From: Nematostella vectensis
Taxonomy: Eukaryota; Cnidaria; Anthozoa; Actiniaria; Edwardsiidae
DNA: 64,000 nucleotides
Reading direction: 5' to 3'
NCBI RefSeq assembly: GCF_932526225.1
Contig: NC_064040.1
Coordinates: 10,764,856 to 10,828,855, forward strand
Within the stretch, counting starts at the first letter, position 1. The number at the start of each line of letters is the position of its first letter. The notes under the pieces were generated by a model, which was not told where the DNA came from, made no database searches, and saw nothing but the letters and a program-made list of their open reading frames with translations. Made by a program: the position numbers and the translations under genes. Shown here in pieces: positions 12,201-24,200 of the stretch.

Positions 12201-15200
12201 AAACAAATCCAATCCATCCTACAACGACTTCGTTCTATCGTTAGATAGTCTATGGGATAATCGCAATTTTGCGCATAAAGGCACTATTTTTGGTATGGCG
12301 GTATGGATACTCTCTGGAATCAAACATTCATAACATAGCTTCACCATCAAATTTACACGTAAGAAACCAACTAAAATGTTACCATTACGGTCTAAAATTC
12401 ACTCTGATTGGCCATCTTACCCTGGCGCAACTAGTTTTTCCTGTTTCTACTCCGGGTCCAGTACACTGACATGGCGAACACACGTCGACGGCGCTGAGGC
12501 TTTTCCCGGGCTCCCGGAAGAAATCGTCACGGCACACGTGACAAAACTGACCGGCGGTGTTGTGCAGGCAATTGATGCATACGCCACCTCCCCCCACAGT
12601 TCGTGACGCAGGGGAGGGGTCTAGGGAGCTGTTGTAGTAGCAGGCACTAGCGTGATTGTTACACTCGCACTTGACACATGGGTACGGGTCGTCGTTTGTG
12701 CCTCGAAGGAACGCTTTGTTGTTGTACATGGGAAGGCAGCTTTCGCACTGAAACGTAAAAGACGGCTGGTTAAACACGAGGTTCTGGTATAAGGATGTAA
12801 ACCCGTCCCTTTTTGTTAATTTAATTTTGACCATCTTTTGTTCACATTGCTTAGAAGCAATTTTAGATGTTCAATGCTTAGAAGCAATATTAGCCTTGTA
12901 TGTCCTGGAAATTGTGTTCATTATTTAAAAATGAGCATTTTTGAAGTTTACTTCAGTAAGTTTGTAAAACAAAAGGAAGAATTCAGATGAATTGCTTTCC
13001 AATTAGAAGCGTGCCTTAGCAGACAGCTAACCACAATAAAGACGGCCCAAAAAAGATCAACTGCAAAAAGCGCGAGCATCGGCCAACATTGTTGGTATCG
13101 TCTCGCTAGGATGACCACAACACAAAGGAAAACGTTGGCGAAACACTTTGACAATGTTGCAAACATCACCAGCATTTGTACGCTGTTTGTGCGTGTCGAC
13201 TGACAGTCGACGCGTACAAACAGAAATACAAGAGAATTTGCTGACGGCACCACCAGAAATGTTGGGTGTTTTGCCAGCAATGTTGGGTGTTTTGCCAAAA
13301 ATGTTGGGTGTTATGCCAGCAATGTTGGCGCTTGTTTGTACGGTACTTTACAGCGCTGGGACCAAAAGTATGGAGAGTTCTAAAATATATTCGCATACTT
13401 TCAAGGCCCCACAAATCATGGCGGTGAGAGAAAATATTAAAAAATTTTCGCGAATAAATTCCATTATTTGGGAAGAAAAATCTAATGTACGAAATAAAAG
13501 CATTACAAAATGGAAAGCGCTTAAAGACTCGCTCGCTATTAGTTTATGCAATGCATCTTCGAGTTAAATGCTGGAAGAGTGTCTTTGCACCAGTGAGTCG
13601 ATACTCGTTGGTCATTGGTGGAGGGCTTCGAAAGTTTGTAAAAAAACTGTTCATTCTTTTGGTTCCAGCGCTGTAAATACATACACTAAAATATAAACTA
13701 AGTTGCACCTTTTCTCCTTGAGTGAATGTACTCGGATCACACTCGCATCGGCACCTCCCAGGAGATGAGGAATTCCCCTTGATGAATGTCACCTTTTGGG
13801 CGTGGCCATGGCACTCACACCTGCAACGAAAATGGAGATTCAGGATTTTGCATTCAGGGCGATCTTTTCTACTTTCTCTTCTACAAATGTTGATGTGCCA
13901 AGCAGATGTCAGGTATGGGGCTAGATTTTTGGTGATAGCCAAGAAGCTTTTTATCTCAAGATTCATAATGTAACTAAACATCTACTCCAGAGGGGATACA
14001 GGGGGAGTGGATTGGGTAAACAAAAATCGAAAAGTCATTTTGTTTGAAGAAAAATATTTCTGAGAGGGACGGGAGGTACTGTCCACTTTCCTTCGCCTGC
14101 TTGACTTTGCTGACGTGATAAAACCAATTCAGCTTGAAGTATTGTAACATCTATATAGCGACCCACCAAGAACTACTGGATCAGCTATAGGCCGTCCATC
14201 CGGCCATTATCCACCCCCCATTTTGAAATCCTGGATCCGCCCCATTAAGTATCTTTCTATAGCAAAATATTAGGGGCCGAACAACCAAAAACCATGATTC
14301 CAAAGCTTTCAAGGCAAAAACTTTTGATTGAAAAACAATTTCCACAAATTTCTACACCTTTTGAAGTTAAGTTGTAGTTCCACATGAACGGCAAATTTTA
14401 CGAAAATCGGGCGAATTCTTGCGTACGATCATTCAATGAATTTATTTTATTGTGGCGTATTGTGGAGTGGCCCCTTGCAGTGCCCCAAATGTCACGATGT
14501 TCCGTCAGTCAAATTGCTTGATTTATTCAATGGCTTGAACCTACCTCCCGGTAACAAGAACTCTTTTGAGAGCAAAGTATCGGTGTTTCTCATTTTGGAT
14601 CAGTGTGTGGTTGTATAGCTGAATCCTGACGTTAGATGCCTTGATAAAATCCAGGAATTTCGTTGAGCAGTACAAGTTGCTGCAGGGAGCACCAAAAGGC
14701 CTTGCTGGTATTGACTTTTCCAGTTTGAAGGCGATCGTGGCACTACTATAAGGCAATGGACTGAGAAGAGAATGACAAGGGAAAATAGAGAAATCAATCA
14801 TAAGTACGGTACATTTTACGGTAGTAGCTAGTACAGGGGCAGGGATGGGGGTGGTTTAGCTGTCCCCTTAGTAGAATCAGGAATTTTACAAAAGACAAAT
14901 GAAAAATTATCACCTGCCCCTGAAGCAAATAAAAGAAATATATAAGGCTTGCCCCCTGAAAAAAATTTTCTAGCTAAGGACTTGATTTGACTAAATAATA
15001 TAGCCAGAAAGACTACAGGACAAAGCTGTAGAAATGCTAGATAGTTTGCTAGCATTAGGGGTGCCATCTTGGATGTGAACTATACAAGCCTACAAGGGCA
15101 CTATGATATAAAATCTGCAGGGGCACTTTGGAAATGAATCAACACAACGATTTTGGGATCTGCTCCTGAAGAAGAAAGTTTAATACTCACCGTTGATACT

Positions 15201-18147
15201 GTATACAGTTAATAGAGTCAGGATTCACAAGATTTCCATTGTTTTCCATTCCAAATGAGCTTTGACAATCACTAGCAAAGTACTGCCATGGTTTATAGGT
15301 AGAACCCCGATCACGTGATCTCTCAATAAGTATTGCTTCCGGTGGGGGCCCATAGAATAGCATAATCACAAAGAAGATCTGGTAAGATGAAAAGACATAG
15401 GGGTTTAAACTTTACCTCAACCCAATTTCAATCAATAATGATTTAAAAAAATAATATAATAAAATAAAATTCAATTATACAATTTACAACCCTCACAAAA
15501 AATATTTATCCTGGAGTTCTTTCTACTCCATCACTTGTGTGCAATAAAAGTACACATGAATTTAAATCTAAAGGTTCTCACTTGTAGTTCTTGATACAAT
15601 AGATCCACTTCCACTGTCGCATTGTCTGTCACTGCTGATTGCCAGTACGTTGTTGTATCTGCATCAGTCATGTACTCGCTAGGGTGTGCAGTAGTTGCTA
15701 AACGGAACACTTCATCTTCTGCATTCTCTATGTTCTTTGCACATTTTGCTGGTTTTGAGGTACTTATTTTGGGATACCCGGGAGGACATCGACAATTTGT
15801 TGCAATGTAGGCCTTCTCCAGATTACCTGTTAGTGCCTCCATGATCTCCCTGAAAACAAAGAGTGAGAAATATTAAAGTAGCAGATTTTGCATAGCTGTC
15901 AACTCTCACGCATTAAGCAGGAGTCACAAGATTTTGAACCTTTTCTCAAGCCTATGTGTGTGAGCATATCCACTGGGCACAGTGAATATGCTCACAACCC
16001 TTGCCAAAATACAAACACTTTTATATATACTAATATGTAAATTCTACCCCCAGCATGACCTGTCCAAGAAAATGCCCTAACTTAGACCCTGTTCACACGG
16101 ATCCCATAAATATTCGTCCAGATCTGTGTGAACAGGGTTTTAAGAGGAAGGACTGCTCAAAAGAAATAAAATTTAGAATCATTTTTAAAGGTACTGTACA
16201 TATATTCACCTGTTACTGATGGCACGGTCGTACATAAATATATCCTGCATGAATCCCTCAAACTGGCTTCCACCTAAAGTCAAAAACACAATTTATTATT
16301 GAAGTATTGCAAACCTCGACATGCCATAATGAGGGCAAGGATAACAAGGATGTGATCCCCAGAGAAATCCATGTGAAAATGTGACAGGCAGCAATTCCAG
16401 CTATAACCATACACATGCACTTTGCATGGAAACCTACCTAAACTCCCATCATGCAGTGCATGCTTTGTTTGGTGAAATGATTTTTTTAAAAATGTCATGT
16501 GGTAATGTTGCAAGCTTATAGCCGAAATGGCCTTTTTTGTCCCCAAGAATCATTGCAATTAATTAATTGCAAGGTCTTGAGTGAATCTGCCACTCAAAAA
16601 CACATGCTTGTAAACCAATCAGATACATATGTCTTGTATTGTACATTCTGCTTATTAAAGGGGCTAAAAGAGCCATGGACTGCCAGCATATGGATATCAA
16701 GATTATTGTAAATCTTGGTATAATTTGTTGGTGATAGTAAAATAAGAAGTTCAAAACTTACCACTCTGTGTTTGTCCAACACGCGGCAGTCCACCTCCAT
16801 CTACAATAGGGCCTGTAAGGGTCGCGCCTTGGATAAATATTCCATCGATGTAATAAGACAAATCTGTGTTGACTACAGACACTGAGATAACATGCCACTG
16901 GAACTCCTTTAGATCTTTAGATTGACTCTGGAGAGGCGTTAACTCAACAACAGACATATTACTAGAAGACGTTTGATAGTAGAACCAGAGCTTATAGTTC
17001 TGTATCTCTATTTGGAAGATGACCTTGTAGGGACTTGCAGACTCAGCCTTCACAAATAAGGTTCTGGAAAAGGATTAAAATTTGAAGATCATGAACATTC
17101 TTATCACATAATAAAAATATAAATATAATTCAACTCTATCCAAATCTATAGATCTTGCTTGAAGAAAAGAGGTCTTTCATGGCAGTTGTAAGCAGATGGA
17201 TTATTTGACAAGAAAATTAAAAAAAACAGCCTTGTAGTTACAGTAGTTTGAATTTTGATAACATGAAATAATCTATTTGAGAATTGGAATAAAATTTAGT
17301 CAAGATCAAGACCAAATGGAAAGTATTAATTATGTTGAAAAGTATTTATTCATTATTGACTTAACAGTTTCACAGTAGGAATAAGTATATGGTTTATTTA
17401 AACATTTAATAAACTAATATAATAAAAATCGAGCTGACGTTACAATAACTTATATAGGCATCAAGATATTTAATCAAATAGTGAAATTTGGAGAACTATA
17501 TCCCAAGATTAGATGATCCAGACAAATAGTTTGATCTGTAGTGTTGTTATGTAAATAACTTTTAAAAAGCGTGTGCGACATTCGGAATAACCGTGACTTC
17601 ACCTAATAATCATTCCTTTGTTAGTCGTATAGTACTTTATTAACTGATATCACACTAACATTTAAAAATATCACTAGACTTACCCTTTGTTTCCTGCTTT
17701 TTGCTTCATCCATAAACTGAGGGTGAAACCCAAGGAAAGATACTCAATGTACGGGACACCTCTAGGTTGTAAGTTAGAGCTTGAGCTAGCTTCGAATACA
17801 AAAGAAGGATCCGAAGACCCGTTTCTTGGCTCCCCATTCGGTGGTATAACATTTCCTCTACTATTGTCACCAATATTTGAGGGTATTGGTTTGGAGTTGC
17901 GGCAATTTGCGCAACATTTAAACTCGCAAGTGTTTTCCTCGCAAACTTGCACTGAACTGGCTTTCTCCGAAGACTTGCAAAGTCTTGTAGCACCATTCAA
18001 ACCACAAATAGAGCTCGCCGTTATAGGTTTAAACTCGGCTAAATCAACCAGGTCAGGGAATAAGCCACAGTGTGTAGTCCTCGCAAAACATAACAGTGCT
18101 AGAACAATCCATAAAGTTTCGTATCGATTTGATTTCCTCTCAGCCAT
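330..18147 (-). CDS. USH2A: Usherin orthologue (USH2A-like), 5' part of gene, 16 exons
   Basis: Large extracellular matrix or adhesion protein; in vertebrates usherin sits at photoreceptor and hair-cell ankle-link membranes. Exons on the minus strand, first to last: 18147-17684, 17063-16762, 16273-16210, 15849-15582, 15378-15191, 14760-14545, 13820-13709, 12747-12421, 12039-11235, 10243-9994, 8358-8198, 7811-6948, 5139-3451, 3245-3159, 2410-2114, 1469-330. All junctions keep phase and the joined CDS is 7,234 nt (2,411 codons). Domain order matches vertebrate usherin: signal peptide, LamG-like, laminin N-terminal, ten EGF-Lam, FN3s, LamG pair, more FN3s. The start ATG at 18147 opens a hydrophobic leader. 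The last exon ends in a donor (GTAAGT) at 329, so the remaining FN3 repeats, membrane segment and tail lie beyond the left edge. The donor of exon 12 is a weak GTTGGT. Orthology is very likely; function in this organism is inferred. Confidence 0.93.
3451..5139 (-). CDS. USH2A: Usherin exon 13: FN3 domains and tandem laminin G domains
   Basis: Residues 1341-1903 in a single 1,689-nt exon. One full FN3 (VQVTWSPPQTPNG) is followed by the first half of another (ATLNWTQPQTPNG). Two laminin G domains follow, each with the GFxGCI-type ending (YPFIGCIKSV, TFGGCIRDV) and the IGGLP or IGGIP strand (VYIGGLPTDF, LYIGGIPLD). The exon ends with VQPFT, which is the late strand of the interrupted FN3. This nested arrangement is the same in vertebrate usherin and is strong evidence for orthology. 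Confidence 0.93.
5717..5788 (-). tRNA. tRNA-Pro (AGG)
   Basis: The minus strand folds into a full 72-nt cloverleaf. The acceptor stem GGCCCGA pairs with TCGGGCC (C discriminator), the D-arm contains GTCTAGAGGCATG, the anticodon arm TCGCTTAGGGTGCGA has anticodon AGG, and the T-arm is CCGGGTTCAATTCCCGG. No intron is present. A run of seven T residues on the minus strand just downstream (5694-5700) is a normal RNA polymerase III terminator. It lies in the usherin intron between exons 12 and 13, on the same strand as the host gene. Confidence 0.95.
6081..6152 (-). tRNA. tRNA-Gly (TCC)
   Basis: The minus strand gives a 72-nt cloverleaf. The acceptor GCGTTGG pairs with CCAACGC (A discriminator), box A is TGGTATAGTGGTGAGCAT, the anticodon arm CTGCCTTCCAAGCAG has anticodon TCC, and the T-arm is CCGGGTTCGATTCCCGG. 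T-runs follow on the minus strand at 6057-6066. It sits about 290 bp from the tRNA-Pro gene in the same usherin intron and orientation. Both arms pair perfectly, so it looks functional. Confidence 0.95.
6948..7811 (-). CDS. USH2A: Usherin exon 12: three fibronectin type III domains
   Basis: Residues 1053-1340. Three FN3 domains, each with the conserved strand-B Trp and Pro-Asn-Gly turn (LAWSPPDNPNG, ASWTAPNAPNG, VTWDEPPVPNG) and the later L-P-x-T-x-Y motif (LRPFTNYSFTV, LTPFTEYEFRV). The acceptor at 7812-7813 continues phase 1 from exon 11. The exon must end at 6948 to keep frame with exon 13, giving the donor GTTGGT, which has GT but is far from consensus. Confidence 0.9.
8198..13820 (-). 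CDS. USH2A: Usherin exons 7-11: ten laminin-type EGF repeats
   Basis: Residues about 500-1052, encoded at 13820-13709, 12747-12421, 12039-11235, 10243-9994 and 8358-8198. Counting the opening CxCxxxG-type motifs gives ten EGF-Lam repeats, the number found in vertebrate usherin. Typical repeats read CECDPFGTLPGSVCD, GQCRCKAGSTGLRC and CNCDASGSLATNC. The largest exon (11235-12039) alone carries about five repeats. Exon borders fall inside repeats and not between them, so these repeats did not expand here by simple exon shuffling. In laminins and usherin such rods bind other matrix proteins; a specific partner cannot be read from the sequence. Confidence 0.92.
8480..9965. repeat. Minisatellite based on TAGCTACGACTATTTTT, split by a transposon
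   Basis: Degenerate 16-18 bp repeats of the type TAGCTACGACTATTTTT fill about 8480-8814 and resume at 9864-9965, in the usherin intron between exons 10 and 11. The array borders exon 10 (ends 9994). The inner 8815-9863 is a separate inserted element. No coding function is likely. Confidence 0.85.
8815..9863. mobile_element. Non-autonomous Mutator-like (MULE) DNA transposon, 1,049 bp
   Basis: The two ends are inverted repeats of about 105 bp with only a few mismatches (left 8815 to about 8920, right about 9757-9863), beginning AAGAGAGCATAAGATAAGAG. The element is flanked by 9-bp direct repeats GCTACAACC (8806-8814 and 9864-9872). Long terminal inverted repeats plus a 9-bp target duplication are the signature of the Mutator superfamily. 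The interior has no credible transposase ORF, so it must have moved with help in trans. One caution: the host sequence is itself a tandem repeat containing GCTACAACC, which weakens the duplication slightly. Confidence 0.8.
13181..13335. repeat. Hairpin followed by 20-bp tandem repeats
   Basis: In the intron between usherin exons 7 and 8. At 13181-13221 an imperfect palindrome (CTGTTTGTGCG, then CGCGTACAAACAG, with GTCGAC arms at the centre) can form a strong hairpin. About four copies of a 20-bp unit with core AATGTTGGGTGTTTTGCC follow at 13258-13335. The neighbourhood from 13075 also carries CAACATTGTTGG, so this may be one compound mobile repeat. Confidence 0.6.
13347..13677. mobile_element. 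Palindromic MITE-like element with TTTACAGCGCTGG ends
   Basis: Inverted ends (TTTACAGCGCTGG at left; its complement at 13665-13677) with similarity extending inward through ACCAAAAG. A related single-ended copy lies at 45843-45955 in an ERCC2 intron, sharing GCGCTGGAACCAAAAG and ATTCGCATACTTT. Two copies in two genes show that it is a dispersed family. I could not find a convincing target duplication. Confidence 0.65.
14545..18147 (-). CDS. USH2A: Usherin exons 1-6: signal peptide, LamG-like domain, laminin N-terminal domain
   Basis: Residues 1-500. Residues about 10-27 form the hydrophobic leader. A Cys-rich linker (CGLNGATRLC, CEENTCEFKCCANC) aligns with the equivalent vertebrate segment. 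A LamG-like or pentraxin-type sheet domain spans about 130-285 (FTLSLWMK, YYIDGIFIQGATL, QDIFMYDRAIS). After the hinge NCRCPPGYP the laminin N-terminal domain runs to about residue 500, with hallmarks YWQSAVTDNATVEVDLLYQ, WQYFASDC and NPDSINCIQ, ending LVTGR directly before CECHGHA of the first EGF-Lam repeat. The introns hold AT-rich sequence and a short hairpin at 16086-16139; I see no other genes in them. Confidence 0.92.
16086..16139. repeat. Short hairpin element, CCCTGTTCACACGGATC ends
   Basis: About 54 bp made of two near-perfect inverted arms (ACCCTGTTCACACGGATC and GATCTGTGTGAACAGGGT) around a short loop. It is in the usherin intron between exons 3 and 4 and may be a minimal MITE or solo hairpin relic. 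Confidence 0.55.
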
Positions 18148-19242
18148 GTTCTTTATATTCCTCTCTTGAACCCTTTACTGTCTTGATGCCATTCGTTCAG
18201 ATCAAATCCGATTCATCGCTCAAACGCATAATTTTGTTAAATTAATTCTCTCTGCCTTCTCATTGCATTTTTCCTGATAATTACATAGTATAAGTGATCG
18301 TAGTAAGATTGTAAATATCACCGTGTCAAACTCATTTGACGCGAGAAACCAACGAAAACCATTTCAGTGTTAAGACGCTTGTGTAATGAAATTCGAGTGC
18401 ACTGATTGGTCAGATAGGCCACGTTTAAAACCGTGGCAACGGCATTGAAAATGGACCTCATCAAAGTGACATTTTCGCATCAAATATAAGAACTTTGAAC
18501 GCGAAACTTTGCTAATATATTGATTAGACATCTATCAAGGCGCGAGTTTATTTCCTATAATTATATTTTTACTGTTCTCTTTGAGTACGCGAAGAAATTT
18601 TGTACATTCCATAGTCGCAAACGTAAACTTTTACCGCTGACCGTAACCATTGTATTTATTTTACACCAAAGGCAACCCACAGACTTTTTATTTATTTCCG
18701 GGTTCCCAGACTGGGACGTAACGAAACGGTTTTGAAAAATGTCAGCAAGCACAGATAAATAAGGAGCGGAATCAAACAATAAGAACAGTGAACATGCAAC
18801 AAAGAACAAGAACATGCAACAAAATGAATTAAAATCGGTCGCCACTCAAAAAAAAAAAAAAAAAAAAATAAGATAAAAGATAAGATGATAACTTTTTTAG
18901 GTGTCAAGCCAGCTACCCTGGGAAAAATCCCGTACTAATTCGGCGACACAAACAGAAATAAAATAATGAAAAAAGATCTAAGAATCTAAAAATAAAACTA
19001 TTTACAATAATAATTTATAAACTATATCCGAATTGTTATGAATGAAAATATAAGAATGGGAAATGTTCAGCCTTTTTTTTATTTAGTCGAAGGCTCTATT
19101 TCTGTCGATAAAACCCAAAGAAAAATACAGCTATCTTGACATTTGATTGGATAAGAAGGGCAATCATTCCTGGTTAGCGTTAACCTGCACAGGAACCCGG
19201 CCAGGGAAAGCATGATTTATTCTCCTACTCATGTTCTCCTGT

Positions 19243-19560
19243 GTAGATAAAATTGATAATTATTTGATTTTAATTGATAATCATTTGATTTTAACTGATA
19301 TCAATTTTCTAAATTATTATCTATTGTTATCAAAAATTTATACAAATTGATATCAATTGATAAGTAATCTAATTGATAGCAGTTGATAATCAAGTCAATT
19401 TAACTAATATAAATCGATTAATAATTTATTGCTGTGATACCCCGAATCAAATGATAATTGATACCAATTGATAGCAGGGTAAATTTGAGTGGGAATCATT
19501 TGTTATCAATTATTATCAAATTTATCAACTAACCTTTGATTATATTTTTTTTTATCAATT
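19243..19560. repeat. AT-rich degenerate repeats of TTGATATCAATTGATA type
   Basis: Repeated GATAATCAATTGAT and TTGATATCAATT pieces in both orientations, each itself nearly palindromic. It is intergenic, with no conserved unit length and no coding potential. Confidence 0.5.
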
Positions 19561-20059
19561 AGTTACGTTGGGATTTATTCACCGCTGCAAAGAAAGACTC
19601 AACAACGCAACTTTCGATACGTCCAAATGGGTTGACTTCATCAAGACTACATTACAGTATAAAGACACAACTGCCACACAAAGCGTGGATAGAAGGCTGG
19701 ATAACTATCCGCTGAATCGCTATCATTTACCACTAAATGGCTTCCCGTTTCCATGGTAAATATGCAAAGCGCGCGCTGTTTTTCCTTCAAATAAAATGGC
19801 GACCGTTGAAAAAGCTACTAAAAGTGCCAGATAAGACTTATCGGCCTCTTATCCAAGCTTTGTGCAACCGGCCCCTGTACCCGAGTCATCCTCGGGACCC
19901 AGGGCGTCGCGAAGATTGGGCACACAGGGAGCGCGCTTTAAAGAAAGAGCACTGATGGGGTAACCCTCTTCTAGAATAGCCAATTTGCTCACTCGGGCTC
20001 ACTCATAGTAACACTTGTATGCTCCTAAAAGACCCCCGGGGGAGGACTCCCTATACCGA

Positions 20060-20357
20060 GATGACGGGGATGCTCGTAGTACCTTTTAGGGGTAAAAATT
20101 ACGGGTTTGGTGCCTTTTAGGGGGTTCGAGTTCAAGCGCTAACATTTTTTTGTGACACGGTACCTTTTAGTGGTCATAACAAGCTGCTTTTAGTCGGCGA
20201 ACTTAAGACCTATATTATACGTCGAGAATAGCCAACTCAGGCTGCTTAATATATGTACATGAATGAAGATTAGGTAAAACACGCCCTTTTTGGTACTTTT
20301 TAGGGGTAAGAATTTTAATTCTTAATTTAAAAATTCCCTACGAGCATCCCCGTCATC
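20060..20357. mobile_element. MITE-like element with GATGACGGGGATGCTCGTAG inverted ends
   Basis: The 20-bp sequence at 20060-20079 recurs as an exact inverted copy at 20338-20357. The interior contains repeated pieces of the form GTACCTTTTAGGGGTAA. It lies just downstream of the PPP2R3C stop codon at 20517. Similar TTTTTAGGGGT pieces appear at 30905-31150 in the SLC35B2 intron, so the family is probably dispersed. Confidence 0.65.
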
Positions 20358-20516
20358 CCCCCTTGGTAGATTACCTACTGTAGGCACTGGTTGTCAGGGA
20401 TAATGGGGTTTTGATAGGTTTTAATGCGTAAATGATGAAGTCAATCACAATTAAACACTATTTATTTACAATTATATACACAGAGAGGTCAAGTTTCCTT
20501 TACGGGTTTGTATGGC

Positions 20517-21203
20517 CTATTCATCTGCCCCTTCTGGTGATGCAAACACTTCTCTGTTCTCGTAAGACCAAAAGCCGTTCAAGTCAATCAGAATGCTTGA
20601 AACTGTCTCCCCTTGGCCACTAAAACATACAAAGATGCTTGTTATACACCTATTTCAAATAACATTGTCAGTACAAAACAACAAATGGGAATGTCACTGG
20701 TGCTTATGGTAATAATCATTCATAAGACTTTAGGTCTAAACTACAGCAATGGAAGAGAGCTATAAAACATATACGAAAGCATTACAAATAGCCTACCTGT
20801 AGGCTTTGATAGTTTGTCCGTCACGAAAACCCCGAAAACACAGAGGCCCGGAGTTCGAATACCACGGCCGCCATTTGGATAATGCTCGAGGCAGGAGGGG
20901 AGAAGCCCCACTCATTTTTCTACCCTTTCCCCTGCGGAGCCCATTATCCAAAAAAACTCTGTTTCCGGGGTTTTCGTGCCGGAAAAACTATCAAAGCCTA
21001 CAGGTAGGATACATTACAAACATTACAAAGAGAACAATCGCTCAGTTTTTGCAGACGTTGGCAGGGATAGCATTGTATGTACAGTACCTGTTAATTAGGT
21101 CCTGTAGGGTGATCCTGTACGGGTCTACAGGCTTGACCATGTCGAATATCTCATCCTGAAAAGAAAGCATGGAAATGTGCCTTAGCCATTATCTTGTGTG
21201 TGT

Positions 21204-21234
<31 letters not shown>

Positions 21235-24200
21235 GGGGGGTGCAAAAGGAGAGAGCTACAGTAAAAGCCTGTGTATGTAAAAACATAGTGATTTTTAAAG
21301 GAACATCATACTATATATCTAGAATTTTTGATCTTGATACCCATAAATATAAGAAACTGCTTATTCAAAAAAAGTTCTTTTAAGAAGGACCAAGTATATA
21401 AATGAAACAAAAACATGGGATTTTAGGATATCAGTAAGTAGCCATGCCAGTAAGCTTATACTGTATAAAGAACTATTGTGTCAAACATGCTTCTTTCTAC
21501 TATACTAGCATTATAGCCATAGTCTACTTCATTACATAGCGCCATCAGATTTCTTTCTGTATAACAGAAAAAAATCACCAAAAATTTTTCTCAGAAAATC
21601 TGCAAAATAAAAACAAACAAAGACATACTTTCACATCTAGGAACTTGACTGGTTCATGCCCGTGCTTAGACATGTCTTCTTGAATGGCCTGAAGGGAGAG
21701 CAAAACATGAACTACTAAACACCATTAGGGCAATGCCTGGAACACATGTTCAGTAAACAAAATGACATAGGGAACCAAGGATTTCCAATTGGTGAAGCAA
21801 TCAAGTCTAGGTCTCAAGAAAGGTAGTAGCAGATTAGATGTCTGTCCTTGCAGATAATAATACTTGAAAACCAACAAAATAGGCTGACCAAGACTGTGCT
21901 GTTTTTTCAGCCCACCTAACCCAACTTCATATGCACCCTTGTCTGTTGTCGCATCTTTTGTTTAGGACATCTGCAGTCTTCTCAAAATGATTAATTAAAT
22001 CATACTTAGCTACAATACTGACACTTCACAATGTACTGTTGTAAGACTTACCCTAAAAAAATAGTTGAGGGAAAAGATGTTGAGGAAGCCAGCTGCCTGA
22101 AATAACGAAGAAGAACAACCATTATAAGACACAGTTTAGATATTACCATTGGTAAGTCATACTATTTTTAACTTACCTGTACATCAAGTATTCTAAATAA
22201 ATACTGAAGAGCCTGTAAAAGGAAAGGAGAATAAAATAATCATATTCAATTAAACTTCTCAAGAATCTCACAAAAGTAAAGTCAATCATCATGCTGTATT
22301 TGATGGATCTGAATGGCTAAGTGGCTAACCATTTAACTTTTGGGGGTGGGGGAAGAGGTTCACCATAACTTTCTAAGGGGGAAGTGGCTCACCATTTAAC
22401 TTTTGGGGGTGGGGGAAGAGGTTTACCATAACTTTCTAAAGTAGGAGGGGCTCACCATTTAACTTTTGGGGATGGGGGGAAGAGGTTCACCATAACTTTC
22501 TAAGGGGGAAGGGGCCCACCATTTAACTTTTGGGGGTGAGGGGAAGAGGTTCACCATAACTTTCTAAGGGGGAAGGGGCTCACCATTTAACTTTTGGGGA
22601 TGGGGGGAAGAGGTTCACCATAACTTTCTAAGGGGGAAGGGGCCCACCATTTAACTTTTGGGGGTGAGGGGAAGAGGTTCACCATAACTTTCTAAGGGGG
22701 AAGGGGCTCACCATTTAACTTTTGGGGGTGGGGGAAGAGGTTCACCATAACTTTCTAAGGGGGAAGGGGCTTACCATTTACCTTTTGGGGGTGAGGGGAA
22801 GAGGTTCACCATAACTTTCTAAGGGGCAAGGGGCTCACCATTTAACTTTTTGGGGTGAGGGGAAGAGGTTCACCATAACTTTCTAAGGGGGAAGGGGCTC
22901 ACCATTTAACTTTTGAGGGTGAGGGGAAGAGGTTCACCATAACTTTCTAAGGGGGAAGGGGCTCACCATTTAACTTTTGGGGGTGAGGGGAAGAGGTTCA
23001 CCATAACTTCCTAAGGGGGAAGGGGCTCACCATTTAACTTTTTGGGGTGAGGGGAAGAGGTTCACCATAACTTTCTAAGGGGGAAGGGGCTCACCATTTA
23101 ACTTTTGGGGGTGAGGGGAAGAGGTTCACCATAACTTTCTAAGGGGGAAGGGGCTCACCATTTAACTTTTGGGGGTGAGGGGAAGAGGTTCACCATAACT
23201 TTCTAAGGGGGAAGGGGCTCACCATTTAACTTTTGGGGGTGAGGGGAAGAGGTTCACCATAACTTTCTAAGGGGCAAGGGGCTCACCATTTAACTTTTGG
23301 GGGTGGAGAGGGACTCACCATTTCTCTTTTGGGAGGGGAGAGAGGGGGTCCCCCATTTAACTTTTTTTGGGAGGAGACACCATTTTTTTTTTTTGGGGGG
23401 GGGGGGGGGCTTTTCAGGTAAGCAGGATTTTTCCCCCTATTTTTTCAGATTTTTTAAACATTGTTTATCCCAGGATTTATAAGGAAGTCAGGGGACTACT
23501 GCGCATTATACAGTATGCAAATATCCCATTCCGCTGTTTACTTTACACATAACATCAACGGTAGTGTACCAATGAATATTAGTGATAATAAGGAAATCCA
23601 ACGGATAAAAAAAATTCAAGAATTTTTAAATGTTAGGCCTTTCTATTAGTGATTATGCTGGAATACAACTTGAATGATCACCTGAGGTTCCTTGCGGTTC
23701 TCTAATGCCAGGACAAAGTCAAGGTAGGTTTTATAGTCCTATCAAAGAGTTAAATGTCAGTGGTGAAAAATGGCTGTCAACTGCACTTTATAGTATGGTG
23801 TTACCATTTCTCCATCATATGTGAGACACTCTTGAAAAACCCTGTCAATAAACACTTTCGTGAGTGTACCAGAGCCATATCTGAAACAAGAATAGCAAGA
23901 CAAAATGTAAACTGACTAGGTCACATGTGATTGGTCCCATTTGGAACCATTCAATTTTGGGGTTAGGGCTAGGGTTATGAGCCGATTCTATTTTCTTAAA
24001 AACTGGTACATGTAGAGGAAATGAATTATTCTATGTTAAATACACAGACCCATGGAAATACCACTGTAGAATTCTGTGGTGAAAACTTTCAGTGTCTTTT
24101 TTATATTTTCCATCCAGGCTAACAAGCACTGAAGGTCAGTTGAATGGGGATAGAAATCATTCTAACCTTGCAAGCTCTTCCTTGCTCAACATCCCATTAT

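Larger units (their letters stand above)
18148..20516. other. Intergenic region between usherin start and PPP2R3C 3' end
   Basis: Usherin reads away to the left from 18147, so its promoter lies just right of this point. No convincing ORF is present. A 22-bp A-run is at 18848-18869. An AT-rich stretch at 19243-19560 is built from degenerate TTGATAATCAATTGAT-like pieces. An inverted-repeat element lies at 20060-20357. The short ORFs here lack recognisable protein features. Confidence 0.6.

Noticed and set aside
22330..23310. Possible CRISPR-like array
   Set aside because: The units are contiguous 65-bp repeats with no unique spacers, in an intron of an animal gene; this is a minisatellite.
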